Shown: piece by piece, positions 1 through 5,769 of the stretch
Numbering within the stretch: the first letter of the stretch is position 1
Layout of the letters: each line of letters opens with the position of its first letter
DNA from: Bacillota bacterium
GTDB lineage: Bacteria > Bacillota > Desulfitobacteriia > Desulfitobacteriales > JAJXUE01
NCBI GenBank assembly: GCA_021786555.1
Contig: JAJYNB010000315.1
Span: 1 to 6,920, forward strand
Length of the DNA: 6,920 nt
Direction: 5' to 3'
Notes under the pieces: generated by a model
What the model was told of the DNA's origin: nothing
The model's input: only the letters and a program-made list of their open reading frames with translations
Databases searched by the model: none
Made by a program: the position numbers and the translations under genes

Positions 1-1
1 A

Positions 2-595
2 ATGCTTTATCCTTTTGCAGTCTCAACTTTAATGAATGTGAGCCGGGCCTTGATTACCGAACTGCGGGAAGGGACTTTTGAAGCATTGCTGCTTACACCT
101 TCTTCCCGTAAAGGATATTTTCTGGGCAACGTAACCCAGCAAATACTGCGAACTATGCTGGAACTTAGTGTCATTCTGGTGGTTGGCCTGTTCTTTGGGC
201 TTCAGGTGGGAAATGTCAATTGGTTGAGTTCGAGTGTGATTTTGCTTTTAGCTACAGCCGGATTCTTTTGCCAGGCGCTGGTCCTGGGAAGTGTGATGTT
301 GCGCTTTCGTGACACCTACATCACGCAGAATACGCTTTTTGTGCTCATGGCCTTTGTCTCGGGTGTTACATTCCCAACTGCTTACTTACCTGGGTGGCTT
401 CAGCCATTGAGACTGATTATGCCGCTGACACCGGCTCTGCAAGCATTGCGCAGCAGTGTTATCCAAGGGCAGGGTATCAGTGCCAGCCTGCCTCAGATTG
501 TCCACCTTCTTATCTTATCTATGATCTACTTCGTCATCGGAAGTGTCACCATCCGGCGCATGGAAAAACGGGTAGTCGAAACCATCTTTGGTTAG
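2..595 (+). CDS. ABC-2 type transporter permease, C-terminal part (5' end outside window)
   Basis: Integral membrane subunit of an ABC exporter. The visible 197 residues contain the cytoplasmic coupling region typical of ABC-2 permeases (a Glu-Gly-Thr-x-Glu stretch followed by LLLTPSSRKGYFLG), then about four hydrophobic segments near residues 52-70, 74-100, 110-130 and 166-184, and a charged C-terminus. Family members are usually 250-280 residues, and the second permease of this operon has 270. The reading frame is open to the window edge with no ribosome binding site visible, so the first ATG here is probably internal and one or two N-terminal helices are missing. The stop lies 12 bases before the ATPase start, and the stop region doubles as the ATPase ribosome binding site, which points to translational coupling. 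The family assignment is sure; the substrate is unknown. Confidence 0.85.
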   Translation: MLYPFAVSTLMNVSRALITELREGTFEALLLTPSSRKGYFLGNVTQQILRTMLELSVILVVGLFFGLQVGNVNWLSSSVILLLATAGFFCQALVLGSVMLRFRDTYITQNTLFVLMAFVSGVTFPTAYLPGWLQPLRLIMPLTPALQALRSSVIQGQGISASLPQIVHLLILSMIYFVIGSVTIRRMEKRVVETIFG

Positions 596-607
596 GAGGA
601 AAAGCCT

Positions 608-1594
608 ATGTTAATCGTAGATCAGGTAAGCAAGGTATACAGGCTGAAAAAAAGAGTGGGACTTCTACGGAGCGAGTGGCAGGATGTACCGGCGGTAAAC
701 AAGCTTTCCTTCCAGATAGAGCCCGGCAAAATAGTTGGGCTCTTGGGGATTAACGGAGCAGGCAAGACCACTACCATCAAAATGTGTTCTACTTTACTGG
801 AACCTTCCGGCGGCTCCATTAGCGTGAATGGGCTTGATGTTGTGAAACAGGACCGGCAAGTGAAATCTCTGGTAAACATGATTGCAGGCGGGGAAAGGAT
901 GCTGTACTGGCGCCTGACCGGACGGGAGAACCTTGTGTACTTTGGCCATTTATATGGATTGTCAAGTTCGTTGTTAGCGGAACGTATCCCCCAACTTCTT
1001 AAGGAGGTTGGGATCGAGGAAGCAGCCGATACTCCCGTTGAGCGGTATTCTAAGGGGATGAAACAACGCCTGCAAATTGCCCGGGGCTTAATAAACGACC
1101 CTAAATATATCTTTTTGGACGAACCTACATTGGGGTTGGATGTTGCGATTGCCAAGCACCTGCGTAAATATGTCAAGGAACTGGTCCAAGCCAAAGGTAA
1201 GGCAGTGTTGTTGACAAGTCATTACATCCAGGAAGTAGAAGAACTGTGTGACGACATATATGTGATTGACAAAGGCCGATTGATTGCCCACGGGACACCG
1301 GAGAGATTAACCAAATCCTTGTTTAAGGAAAGCACTTTGCGGGTTACCTTACCTCAAATATCCGAATCCTTGGCCGAAGGGTTACGTGAACTGATGCAGT
1401 CCCATGTTTTTAGCTGGGAGGTCCAAGAAGCTGCAGAAGAGGGATGTGAGCTTATCATCCGTTCTGAGGCTGATGTGACATCACCAATTTTGGCATTGAT
1501 CTCCTCTAACAAATTACCGGTATTAAAGCTTACCTCTGAACACCCTAATCTGGAGGATGCCATTGTATACTTGGCTGAGGGGAGAAGTGCTTAA
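608..1594 (+). CDS. ABC transporter ATP-binding protein (ABC-2 exporter family)
   Basis: Cytoplasmic ATPase that drives the two flanking permeases. All core motifs can be read: Walker A GINGAGKT (residues 47-54), signature YSKGMKQR (147-154), Walker B YIFLDEP (167-173), D-loop LGLD (175-178) and the switch histidine in TSH (His205). The region around residues 91-110 (AGGERMLYWRLTGRENL) occupies the Q-loop position but has Gly-Gly-Glu where most ABC ATPases have the Q-loop glutamine; I recall the same variant in daunorubicin/NodI-like exporters. After about residue 235 comes a roughly 95-residue C-terminal extension of the kind seen in DrrA/CcmA-type ATPases. The start is supported by AGGAGGA at 594-600, 7 bases upstream. 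Gene order permease-ATPase-permease suggests a heterodimeric exporter. The substrate cannot be inferred; drug, lipid and peptide are all possible. Confidence 0.93.
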   Translation: MLIVDQVSKVYRLKKRVGLLRSEWQDVPAVNKLSFQIEPGKIVGLLGINGAGKTTTIKMCSTLLEPSGGSISVNGLDVVKQDRQVKSLVNMIAGGERMLYWRLTGRENLVYFGHLYGLSSSLLAERIPQLLKEVGIEEAADTPVERYSKGMKQRLQIARGLINDPKYIFLDEPTLGLDVAIAKHLRKYVKELVQAKGKAVLLTSHYIQEVEELCDDIYVIDKGRLIAHGTPERLTKSLFKESTLRVTLPQISESLAEGLRELMQSHVFSWEVQEAAEEGCELIIRSEADVTSPILALISSNKLPVLKLTSEHPNLEDAIVYLAEGRSA

Positions 1595-1596
1595 AA

Positions 1597-2409
1597 ATGG
1601 AGTGGATTTCTCTGCTGTGGTCCGAGATCAAGAAGGAGCACCGCAACACCTTTCATAGCAATTTGGTTTATTTCTCTTTGTTGATCTGGCCTGCAATTGC
1701 TTTTATTACAGCTTATTATTCGTTTCTTCCTTTCCAGCGGGGAGCAGATTCACCGCTGGCCCGGTTCATCAACCCGGACCATTTAGTCCTGTTTTTGTTA
1801 ACAGGGTATCTTGGTTACATATTCTTCTGGTGCCTTGTCCAGTCTGCCTGGCAGATGAGCTTTGAACGCCAGGCAGGAACTATGGAGATGATATTTTTAA
1901 GCCCGGTTAACCGCTTGGCCTTTGTCTACGGGCGTTCCTTTTCTGCCTTGGCAGAAGGCGTCTGGCTATTTTTTACCTTTGCAGTGCTTGCTGCGTTAAT
2001 GGTAAACGGTATTCAAATCAACACTTGGTGGAGTGTGCCTTTGGCTTTGCTGGTCCTCCTTGTTTCCGCCGTGGTCTGGGGAGGGTTTTTGACCGCAGCT
2101 TTTCTTTTTTCCCGGGATGCAGGCTTTCTCTATACTATTCTGGATGAGCCTATGTTAATTTTTGCCGGGGTAAAGGTCCCGCCCCTGGCCCTTCCGGTTT
2201 GGGCTAAGATGATATCCCTTTGCTTTCCTTTGACATATACCCTGAACATCCTGCGGAAACTTTTGATGGAGAAGGCTGCTTTGCTTGAAGTAGCGCCCCA
2301 ACTGGGAATCCTCTCCGCCGTGCTCCTATTGCTCATCCTACTGACTGCCGTGATTTTGGTACTGGCAGAAAAGCATATGAAGCAGACAGGTAATATGGTA
2401 CTGTATTAA
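1597..2409 (+). CDS. ABC-2 type transporter permease, second subunit
   Basis: Complete 270-residue membrane protein, the second half of the exporter pore. It has a short cytoplasmic N-terminus and about six hydrophobic segments (roughly residues 24-43, 63-84, 118-138, 145-170, 180-200 and 236-258). Between the second and third is the coupling-helix region FERQAGTMEMIFLSPVNR, which parallels the EGTFEALLLTPSSRKG region of the first permease. The two subunits are similar in plan but clearly different in sequence, as expected for an obligate heterodimer. The ATG lies 2 bases after the ATPase stop, with a purine-rich site (GAGGGGAGAAG, 1577-1587) inside the end of the ATPase gene, so the two are almost certainly on one message. 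No recognisable substrate-specificity feature is present. Confidence 0.9.
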   Translation: MEWISLLWSEIKKEHRNTFHSNLVYFSLLIWPAIAFITAYYSFLPFQRGADSPLARFINPDHLVLFLLTGYLGYIFFWCLVQSAWQMSFERQAGTMEMIFLSPVNRLAFVYGRSFSALAEGVWLFFTFAVLAALMVNGIQINTWWSVPLALLVLLVSAVVWGGFLTAAFLFSRDAGFLYTILDEPMLIFAGVKVPPLALPVWAKMISLCFPLTYTLNILRKLLMEKAALLEVAPQLGILSAVLLLLILLTAVILVLAEKHMKQTGNMVLY

Positions 2410-2423
2410 AGGAAGGTTAGCAG

Positions 2424-2529
2424 ATGAATTATATTATCGGATAAACATGGACATTTTTCCACTCAGACTGTTGCAGAGACTCTGATAGATGAAGGCAGTT
2501 TGATCAGGGTAAATATTAGAAAATGGTAA
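2424..2529 (+). pseudogene. Possible remnant of a small gene after the exporter operon
   Basis: A good ribosome binding site (GGAAGG, 2411-2416) stands 7 bases before an ATG at 2424, but that frame reads only MNYIIG before TAA at 2442. In the neighbouring frame, open from 2428, the sequence reads on for more than 30 codons as ILSDKHGHFSTQTVAETL and then IDEGSLIRVNIRKW to a TAA at 2527-2529. One indel near 2436-2442 would join the ATG to this frame and give a protein of about 35 residues. I do not recognise the product. It could be a decayed small gene of the exporter operon, the 5' fragment of a larger lost gene, or chance. Confidence 0.35.
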
Positions 2530-2571
2530 ACCTGTTCGGTCACAGGGATGGTAGGTTGTGCCAAAAAACGG

Positions 2572-2577
2572 TATAAT
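2572..2577 (+). promoter_or_regulatory. Candidate sigma-A -10 box for mntA-hepT
   Basis: A perfect TATAAT lies 65 bases before the mntA start, in the only sizeable gap before the module. The hexamer expected 17 bases upstream (TGGTAG, 2549-2554) is a poor -35 match, and there is no extended -10 TGn. If this is a promoter it may be weak or activator-dependent. The position makes independent transcription of the module from the exporter operon plausible. Confidence 0.4.
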
Positions 2578-2629
2578 TATCCTAGGTTACAGGCAGCTTA
2601 TGTGAGTGATCTTCGGCGCGGTAGAATGT

Positions 2630-2639
2630 GGGGGTGATC
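2630..2639 (+). promoter_or_regulatory. Ribosome binding site that fixes the mntA start
   Basis: GGGGGTGATC matches the extended anti-Shine-Dalgarno complement GGAGGTGATC at 9 of 10 positions. It ends 3 bases before ATG 2643, leaving 8 bases between the GGAGG-equivalent core and the start codon. It therefore supports ATG 2643 over the in-frame GTG codons at 2628 and 2634, which lie at or inside this site. Confidence 0.7.
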
Positions 2640-2642
2640 AGG

Positions 2643-3065
2643 ATGAGGAATGTTTTCCCGGGGGAATTAAACGCTTGGCAAGTATTTTTTCGCGAGCGTT
2701 CTGAAGTGGTGGCGGTTTATTTGTTCGGTTCCCATGGTACGGAATTTGAGCACCCGGATAGTGATATTGACTTAGGGATTGTCTTTAGTCATCCTGTGTC
2801 ACTCTCTGATGAGTTAGATATTGATGCGGCTCTATCGATGGTTTTACACAGTGACCGGATTGATTTGATAAATCTAAATCGTGCCCCGATAGCTCTTCAG
2901 TTTCGAGTCCTTTCGGAAGGATTATTGGTTTGTGAAAGGGATTACCTACTGCATAGTGATTTCATCGAACGCGTGATTAAGCAATATTGGGATTATCAAT
3001 TCACATATCTAAGGTTCTCCGAAGACTACAATCGGGCTTTGAGGGAGGGGTACGAACATGGTTGA
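2643..3065 (+). CDS. mntA: MntA-type nucleotidyltransferase antitoxin of a HEPN/MNT toxin-antitoxin module
   Basis: A 140-residue minimal nucleotidyltransferase of the DNA polymerase beta superfamily. The signature GSX10DXD is exact: Gly29-Ser30, ten residues, then Asp41-Ile42-Asp43. The third acidic residue is probably Asp74 in DRIDLINLN, so the active site looks intact. In characterised systems MntA uses ATP to add AMP units to a tyrosine of its partner HepT and blocks its RNase activity. The start at ATG 2643 follows from the strong ribosome binding site before it; a longer form from GTG 2628 would add five residues. The last 8 bases overlap the start of the next gene, which fits tightly coupled expression. 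The family is sure; activity of this pair is inferred from its intact motifs. Confidence 0.88.
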   Translation: MRNVFPGELNAWQVFFRERSEVVAVYLFGSHGTEFEHPDSDIDLGIVFSHPVSLSDELDIDAALSMVLHSDRIDLINLNRAPIALQFRVLSEGLLVCERDYLLHSDFIERVIKQYWDYQFTYLRFSEDYNRALREGYEHG

Positions 3066-3474
3066 TAAAGATATCCTGCAACGCAAGTTGGCCTTTATTG
3101 ATTTGACCTTAGGCAAACTCGAACATTTAAAAAACATGACTCCTAAAGACTTTTTGGTCAGTTTCCAGGCTGTGGACTCCGCTAAGTACAATCTTCAGGT
3201 GTCTATTGAGGCAGTCATCGATGTAGCTACTCATATCGTGGCAAGGGAACGGTGGGGGGTTCCAGCTAGCGCTGGGGAAGCAGTAAAAGTGTTAATGCAA
3301 CACGGTGTCCTGGAGGAAACCCAAGCGGCACGATTAACGCAAATGATTAAGTTTCGTAATCGCATTGTGCACCTCTACCAGGAGGTAGACGATCAACAAA
3401 TTTACACAATTTTACAGGAGAATTTGGGAGATTTCAGAAGTTTTGTTAAAACAGTCTTAGTCAAGTTTTTATAA
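3058..3474 (+). CDS. hepT: HepT-type HEPN ribonuclease toxin (DUF86 family)
   Basis: A 138-residue, mostly helical protein typical in length for HepT. It carries the HEPN catalytic motif RX4HXY as RNRIVHLY: Arg100, His105 and Tyr107. Arg and His form the RNase centre in HEPN dimers; in characterised HepT proteins the tyrosine is the target of AMPylation by MntA. A second conserved-looking patch, SAKYNLQVSIEAVIDVATHI (residues 41-60), is where DUF86 proteins usually have their helical packing core. Translation starts within the end of mntA (ATGGTTGA overlap), with GGGAGGGG at 3043-3050. All key residues are present, so the toxin is probably functional and needs its antitoxin. The target RNA is unknown: HEPN toxins cut mRNA or tRNA depending on the member. 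Confidence 0.88.
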   Translation: MVDKDILQRKLAFIDLTLGKLEHLKNMTPKDFLVSFQAVDSAKYNLQVSIEAVIDVATHIVARERWGVPASAGEAVKVLMQHGVLEETQAARLTQMIKFRNRIVHLYQEVDDQQIYTILQENLGDFRSFVKTVLVKFL

Positions 3475-3538
3475 AAAGAGACATAAGGGTTGACCAATCC
3501 GGTTGTTGCGAACGGGTCAACCCTCATGTCTCTCTTTT
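3475..3538. terminator. Bidirectional intrinsic terminator between hepT and the convergent ytoI-like gene
   Basis: Two 18-base arms (3478-3495 and 3515-3532) pair except at one position, with a 19-base loop. The odd position is A/C on the + strand but becomes a U-G wobble in the - strand RNA, so the - strand stem is fully paired. On the - strand the stem is followed by TTTTTAT and on the + strand by TCTTTTAC. It starts just after the hepT stop and lies about 50 bases past the stop of the gene on the other strand, so it probably ends both and works best for the - strand. Confidence 0.8.
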
Positions 3539-3589
3539 ACTAAAAACACACGACTAAACCAAGCGGCTTGATTTCTTTCTACTCCGGCA

Positions 3590-4906
3590 TTACAACGCCG
3601 GTTTTCTTTCGCTCATCCTGGAAGTCATCAAAGCCTTTGCCACCACATGGTCGCCGTGCAGCATTTCCAGGTCGATGTGACAGGTTTTTTTTGAAATTGA
3701 GATTATCCGGGCCACCACCCTGACAGTGGTTCCCACTGAAACGGGCTGTAGTTGATAGAGGGTGAAGTTTTCAGTGATCACATCCATGCGCATCTGTTTG
3801 CGCAGCGCGATATAACCCGTCATATTCATGATGGAGACGAGGGTGCCCGGACTGGCGGCGTTAAACTCATTGCCCATAAACTGGGTGATCTCGCCTTCAA
3901 TGGTAGTGTCTGAGGTATCATCCACATAGCGGAAGCCGCTGACAATCTGGTTGTCTACTGTCTCGCCAAACTGGGGCTGTTTTTGCACCTGCTGAAAAGC
4001 CTCCAGCAAATCCTGCAGGCTGATGATTCCCACCAGCCGCCCCTCTTCCACTACTGCTGCCATCTCCCATCCTTCCCACACCATTACCCTGGAAACATGG
4101 GTTACCGCATCGTCCTTGCTGACCACAAACGGTTTGGAATTCATGACATCAACTATTGGAGTCTCGGGGTCCTTGCCAGCCACATCTGCGACTGTAACCA
4201 TACCGACTACCCGGTTTGAGGAGTCAACCACCGGAAAGCGGCTGTGCTCGGTCTCGTGGGAGAGCTTTTGCCAGTCAGCGACCTTTGAGGTATCGGTCAA
4301 ATATCTGACATCCTTGACCATGGCATCTTCTACCAGGACCAATTCTTTGGCAATGACCCGGTCGTAGATGGCCCGGTTAATCATGGAAGCCGCAGCAAAG
4401 GTGTCATAAGGGGACTGCAAGATTACCAAACCGAGCCGCCTGGCCCTCTCTATGACTTCCGGTTTCGGATCCAGCCCACCCGTGATAAGCAGCGAAGCCC
4501 CTCGCTCCAAAGCCAGCATTTGTGCATCATGCCGGTTGCCCACGAGAAACAGGCAGCCATGCTCCAGGTAGCGCTCCATGGCGTCCAGTTCCATGGCCCC
4601 AATAATAAATTTACTTGGTAGAAGGTTTAGATACTCGTGTCCAAAGATGACCAGACCGTCCACAATTTGGGCCACCTCGGCCAACGTCAAATCCTCAATC
4701 TGGCGTTCTTTGGTACCCTCTATGCGGATGGTCCCCACTTTGGGAATGGATCGGACCAATCCCTTTGCTTCAGCCTCTTTAATTGCCCGGTAAGCAGTAC
4801 CTTCACTAACCTCTAATTCTTTGGCAATAAAACGCACCGAAACCTTGCTGCCTATGTCCAACCCTTCGATGAAGCTGAGTATTTGCTGATGTTTTGTCTG
4901 GCTCAA
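3590..4906 (-). CDS. ytoI: YtoI-like protein: winged helix, DRTGG, paired CBS and hotdog domains
   Basis: A 438-residue multidomain protein matching Bacillus YtoI in length and plan. Residues 1-65 form a winged helix with recognition helix SEGTAYRAIKEAE and a wing around GTIRIEG. About 70-185 is a DRTGG domain (FIIGAMELDAME near 100-111, LLITGG near 139-144). Residues 190-305 hold two CBS repeats, a ligand-binding module that often senses adenine nucleotides. From about 325 to 435 is a hotdog (thioesterase-like) domain. This suggests a DNA-binding regulator controlled by a nucleotide and perhaps an acyl ligand, but its target is not established. The start is probably TTG 4906: GGGG (4916-4919) lies 9 bases upstream, and the protein then begins SQTKHQQIL, like its relatives. 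An in-frame TTG at 4927 lacks a ribosome binding site. It is convergent with hepT and probably monocistronic. Confidence 0.87.
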   Translation of the reverse strand: MSQTKHQQILSFIEGLDIGSKVSVRFIAKELEVSEGTAYRAIKEAEAKGLVRSIPKVGTIRIEGTKERQIEDLTLAEVAQIVDGLVIFGHEYLNLLPSKFIIGAMELDAMERYLEHGCLFLVGNRHDAQMLALERGASLLITGGLDPKPEVIERARRLGLVILQSPYDTFAAASMINRAIYDRVIAKELVLVEDAMVKDVRYLTDTSKVADWQKLSHETEHSRFPVVDSSNRVVGMVTVADVAGKDPETPIVDVMNSKPFVVSKDDAVTHVSRVMVWEGWEMAAVVEEGRLVGIISLQDLLEAFQQVQKQPQFGETVDNQIVSGFRYVDDTSDTTIEGEITQFMGNEFNAASPGTLVSIMNMTGYIALRKQMRMDVITENFTLYQLQPVSVGTTVRVVARIISISKKTCHIDLEMLHGDHVVAKALMTSRMSERKPAL

Positions 4907-4974
4907 TGCTTTTATCCCCGCTTTCAATTATCAAGAGGAAACTATACCAATCTTTCTTATTTTAACAGACCAAG

Positions 4975-5001
4975 CTGTTCTTTACCAGTGTTATAGAACA
5001 G
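4975..5001. promoter_or_regulatory. Inverted repeat in the upstream region of the ytoI-like gene
   Basis: CTGTTCT (4975-4981) and AGAACAG (4995-5001) are perfect 7-bp inverted arms with a 13-base spacer. On the - strand a near-consensus -10 box, TATAAC, lies within the repeat (4990-4995), but no convincing -35 precedes it. The repeat sits 69 bases before the ytoI-like start and just past the terminator of the spore-type cluster, a reasonable place for an operator. A gene product with a winged helix could bind here, but that is inference. Confidence 0.3.
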
Positions 5002-5012
5002 ATTTTTGAGGC

Positions 5013-5041
5013 AAAAAAATTGGGCCCCTGCTTGGGGCCGG
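5013..5041 (-). terminator. Intrinsic terminator of the SASP gene cluster
   Basis: Read on the - strand, GGCCCC and GGGGCC (5034-5039 and 5023-5028) form a perfect 6-bp GC stem with a 5-base loop, followed by CAATTTTTTT. It begins only 8 bases after the stop of the 40-residue small protein. This classical GC stem plus T-run supports the small upstream frame being a real, last gene of the unit. Confidence 0.85.
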
Positions 5042-5046
5042 AAAAA

Positions 5047-5169
5047 CTAGTAAGTATTTTTCTTCTTCTTGGCAGGGCTAAGTTCAGCGGCGTTTTCCAG
5101 TACCGGCAGGGGACCTGCCGGAATAGGTCTGTCTTTCTTGGGTTTTTTCACTTCCCGATTCTTGGCCAA
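5047..5169 (-). CDS. Small lysine- and proline-rich protein, 40 residues, unrecognised
   Basis: A short frame starting with TTG at 5169. The case for it being real is context: a near-perfect ribosome binding site (GAAAGGAGG, 5177-5185) 7 bases upstream, the terminator directly after its stop, and a SASP gene 55 bases before it on the same strand. The product begins MAKNREVKKPKKDRPIPAGP, continues with an LPVLENAAELSP stretch and ends AKKKKNTY. It is very basic at both ends, has no cysteine and no membrane segment, and is probably unstructured. I do not recognise a family. Its charge and its place behind an SspF-like gene suggest a minor spore-core protein, perhaps DNA-associated, but that is inference. 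Confidence 0.68.
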   Translation of the reverse strand: MAKNREVKKPKKDRPIPAGPLPVLENAAELSPAKKKKNTY

Positions 5170-5224
5170 CGAGGAACCTCCTTTCCCAGCAGGTTATTCC
5201 TATTTTGCCAATATTTGAGATGAT

Positions 5225-5458
5225 CTATACATTGGAAGGCTGAGCCTGCTGCCGCATGGCTTTCAGTCTCTGGGTCATGTAGCCGCCAATCTTGCCTGCC
5301 TCCCTGGCGCTGAGCGAGTCCCATCCCCCCGCTTTCACCTTTTCCGCCAGGCCTAACTCAGCCGCAATCTCCAGCTTCATGGGTTCCAGGGGATCGACCT
5401 TTTTCTGCCTTACCTTCTGCCGCTCCCCGCCCTTAGGTACCGCCTTTTTCTTCTCCAT
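5225..5458 (-). CDS. Alpha/beta-type small acid-soluble spore protein, SspF-like
   Basis: A 77-residue protein whose C-terminal 50 residues match the alpha/beta SASP family, closest from memory to Bacillus SspF: MKLEIAAELG (27-36), then VKAGGWDSLSAREAGKIGG (41-59) and a last helix MTQRLKAMRQQ. These proteins coat DNA in the dormant spore and protect it from UV, heat and chemicals. The sequence KLE|IAAE contains the usual cleavage point of the germination protease Gpr (Glu30-Ile31). The first 25 residues are an extra, lysine/arginine-rich tail that is long for SspF (about 61 residues). ATG 5458 is preferred over the GTG one codon upstream because GGAGG (5467-5471) stands 8 bases from it. The stop of the preceding cysteine-rich gene ends just before this ribosome binding site, so the genes are probably coupled. 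Expression in the forespore is expected; no clear sigma-G promoter was found. Confidence 0.87.
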   Translation of the reverse strand: MEKKKAVPKGGERQKVRQKKVDPLEPMKLEIAAELGLAEKVKAGGWDSLSAREAGKIGGYMTQRLKAMRQQAQPSNV

Positions 5459-5472
5459 CACACGATCCTCCT

Positions 5473-5631
5473 TTACAATTCCATGGTTATGCCTGGCCTG
5501 GTCCTGCCGGCCACCCGGTGGTCAAAATGGGGGCAGTCCTGCGCCCCGAAAGAAGTGCCCCGCACGTTCTCCAACCTGCACTTTCCTCCCGCCCAGTGAA
5601 CACAGTGGCTAAGACAATTGTTCATGGTCAC
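5473..5631 (-). CDS. Small cysteine-rich protein, 52 residues, probable metal-binding
   Basis: A short frame ending 2 bases before the SASP ribosome binding site. It has four cysteines and several histidines in the order NCLSHCVHWAGGKC, then about 14 residues, then DCPHFDH. The spacing C-x3-C-x7-C-x14-C-x-HF recalls a set of tiny clostridial proteins of about 50 residues with a CxxxCxYxxxGxCxLxxV pattern, which I know only from memory and which have no firm function. Metal binding (zinc or iron-sulfur) is plausible. The tail is Arg/Gly/Pro-rich. GTG 5631 is chosen because GAGGTGAT, an 8-base match to the anti-Shine-Dalgarno complement, places its GAGG core (5641-5644) 9 bases upstream; ATG 5625 is the alternative and gives 50 residues. 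It is the first gene after the hydrolase terminator, so it probably heads the SASP transcript. Confidence 0.72.
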   Translation of the reverse strand: MTMNNCLSHCVHWAGGKCRLENVRGTSFGAQDCPHFDHRVAGRTRPGITMEL

Positions 5632-5681
5632 AGGCCATCACCTCATCCAGTATTCTCACAAATTAGGGTTTCCTGGACAGC

Positions 5682-5719
5682 AAAAAATAATTCCGCCCAG
5701 CTACTCGCTGCGCGGAATT
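5682..5719 (-). terminator. Intrinsic terminator of the UPF0173 hydrolase gene
   Basis: On the - strand AATTCCGC and GCGGAATT (5712-5719 and 5689-5696) form 8 base pairs, and inside them CAGC/GCTG adds 4 more after one G-G mismatch, closing a GAGTA loop. The stem is followed by ATTTTTT. It lies about 50 bases past the hydrolase stop. It separates that gene from the cysteine-rich/SASP cluster, so that cluster needs its own promoter in about 5645-5690. Confidence 0.85.
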
Positions 5720-5769
5720 TACTCGATATGCTTTCTTACGAAAAACGCTACCTGAAAGATTCGCTGCTT

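Noticed and set aside
622..1563. Long - strand frames opposite the ABC ATPase
   Set aside because: The + strand product has every ABC motif; the antisense frames carry no recognisable domain or start signal.
3584..3601. CCGGC/GCCGG hairpin at the end of the ytoI-like gene followed by TTTTC on the + strand
   Set aside because: Only 5 bp, partly inside coding sequence, and the T-run is on the strand with no gene to end here; the hairpin at 3475-3538 explains termination better.
3983..4367. + strand frames opposite the ytoI-like gene
   Set aside because: Antisense to a well-supported multidomain protein, with no ribosome binding site and Ser/Thr-rich composition typical of antisense shadows.
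4927..4927. TTG at 4927 as the start of the ytoI-like gene
   Set aside because: No Shine-Dalgarno sequence is placed before it, while TTG 4906 has GGGG at 9 bases and gives the family-like N-terminus.
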